Assembly (NCBI RefSeq): GCF_037450285.1
Contig: NZ_JAQISN010000001.1
Location: 806,001-870,000 of the forward strand
Direction of reading: 5' to 3'
Origin: Erwinia sp. SLM-02
GTDB taxonomy: Bacteria; Pseudomonadota; Gammaproteobacteria; Enterobacterales; Enterobacteriaceae
DNA: 64,000 nt
The position numbers and the translations under genes are program-made. Under the pieces are notes generated by a model. It did not search any database, was not told where the DNA came from, and saw nothing but the letters and a program-made list of their open reading frames with translations. Every line of letters begins with the position of its first letter. The stretch's first letter is position 1. Below are positions 63,137-64,000 of the stretch, piece by piece.

Positions 63137-64000
63137 TTGACACGATTGACCCTGGCGATAGATGCCATGGGCGGGGATTTCGGTCCCTGCGTGACAGTGC
63201 CTGCGGCAATGCAGGCACTGGCATCTGATTCGCACCTGCATCTTCTTCTGGTCGGCGATCCCGACAAAATCACGTCATTACTAGCCACAGCTGATTCTGC
63301 GCTGCGCGCACGTATGCAGGTTATTCCTGCTGAATCGGTTATTGCCAGTGATGCCAGACCTTCGCAGGCGATTCGCGCCAGCCGCGGGTCGTCAATGCGT
63401 ATTGCGTTAGAGCAGGTGAAAGCCGGCAACGCAGATGCCTGTATCAGCGCCGGTAACACCGGTGCGCTGATGGGACTGGCGAAAATATTATTACGGCCGC
63501 TGGAAGGGATTGAACGTCCGGCGCTGATGACCGTACTGCCTAATCAGCTCAAGGGGAAAACCGTTGTGCTGGATTTAGGTGCTAATGTCGAATCCGACAG
63601 TGCTATGCTGGTGCAGTTCGCCATTATGGGTGCGGTGATGGCTGAAGAAGTGTTGGAAATTGCCAATCCGCGCGTGGCGCTGCTCAACATAGGCCAGGAA
63701 GAAACCAAAGGGTTAACGGCAATTCGCGAAGCGGCAGCAGCACTTCGTGATTCACCAGAAGTTAACTATATTGGTTACCTTGAAGGTAACGATCTTCTTA
63801 CCGGCAAGACGGATGTTCTGGTGTGCGATGGCTTCATCGGGAACGTCACGTTGAAAACTATGGAAGGTGTGGTAAGAATGTTTCTTTCGCTGTTGAAATC
63901 ACAGGGCGAAGGTAAAAAAAAGGCATGGTGGCTGAGACTATTGGGGCGCTGGATCCAAAAGCGTCTGGCGAAGAATTTCGGCCATCTCAACCCCGACCAG
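63137..64000 (+). CDS. plsX: Phosphate acyltransferase PlsX (3' truncated by window)
   Basis: At least 288 codons; the frame runs off the window. The start is TTG 63137 (TTG-ACA-CGA gives MTRLTLAIDAMGGDFGP, as in E. coli). Conserved PlsX motifs: AIDAMGGDFGP, ASDARPSQAIRASRGSSM, ISAGNTGALMGLA, VVLDLGANVESDS, VCDGFIGNVTLKTMEG. Makes acyl-phosphate from acyl-ACP, feeding PlsY in phospholipid synthesis. The fab genes should follow. Confidence 0.94.
   Translation, partial: MTRLTLAIDAMGGDFGPCVTVPAAMQALASDSHLHLLLVGDPDKITSLLATADSALRARMQVIPAESVIASDARPSQAIRASRGSSMRIALEQVKAGNADACISAGNTGALMGLAKILLRPLEGIERPALMTVLPNQLKGKTVVLDLGANVESDSAMLVQFAIMGAVMAEEVLEIANPRVALLNIGQEETKGLTAIREAAAALRDSPEVNYIGYLEGNDLLTGKTDVLVCDGFIGNVTLKTMEGVVRMFLSLLKSQGEGKKKAWWLRLLGRWIQKRLAKNFGHLNPDQ

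Overview
The window is enterobacterial chromosome. The right two thirds follow the order of the E. coli 23-25 min region (clsC, opgC, opgGH, yceK, msyB, lpxL, trhO, yceI, yceJ, solA, bssS, dinI, pyrC, yceB, grxB, rimJ, yceH, mviM, murJ, rne, rluC, yceF, yceD, rpmF, plsX). Protein identity to E. coli is high but not total. mdtG, mdtH and the flg flagellar block between murJ and rne are missing, and an OprB-type porin, a GGDEF/EAL protein and an EmrAB-type efflux operon are present. This suggests a member of the Erwiniaceae (Erwinia/Pantoea group). That assignment is inference.

Positions 1 to about 20,890 are the right end of a siphovirus-type (lambda-like) prophage. It runs through head genes (ClpP-type protease fused to major capsid protein, decoration, head-tail joining), tail genes in lambda order (Z, U, V, G/T, H, M/L/K-like, J-like), a tailspike with a sialate-O-acetylesterase-type domain, and a lectin-like tail protein. 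After the tail genes comes an accessory segment. It holds an SOS operon under a perfect LexA box (a 79-aa protein plus a UmuD'-like protein lacking its catalytic residues), a YmgB/AriR-like small protein, fifteen exact copies of an 8-bp repeat, and a very AT-rich 819-aa gene on the opposite strand. That gene ends in a caspase-like CHAT protease domain with His and Cys both present. The element ends at the 3' half of a tRNA-Leu(UAA) gene (20834-20888), the expected attachment-site scar. The integrase and the intact tRNA would lie left of the window.

From 20,990 to 31,500 there is a variable but host-like region: a DUF1275 membrane protein, a RraA-like aldolase with a 43-aa upstream ORF, a MarR-MFS-HlyD-OMF efflux operon with a visible palindromic operator, a PAS-PAS-GGDEF-EAL protein with a changed EAL metal motif, two small membrane proteins, and a glycosidase whose expected acid/base Glu is Gln.

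From 31,600 to the end is core envelope, RNA-processing and lipid metabolism: cardiolipin synthase C, osmoregulated periplasmic glucan synthesis (opgC versus opgGH), lipid A acylation (lpxL), tRNA U34 hydroxylation (trhO), pyrimidine synthesis (pyrC), N-acetylation of ribosomal protein S5 (rimJ), lipid II flipping (murJ), RNase E with an enlarged scaffold domain, and the rluC / yceF / yceD-rpmF-plsX cluster, with plsX cut by the window edge.

The most interesting item is the solitary CHAT-protease gene next to attR. It has the position and composition of a phage-borne anti-phage (abortive infection) gene.
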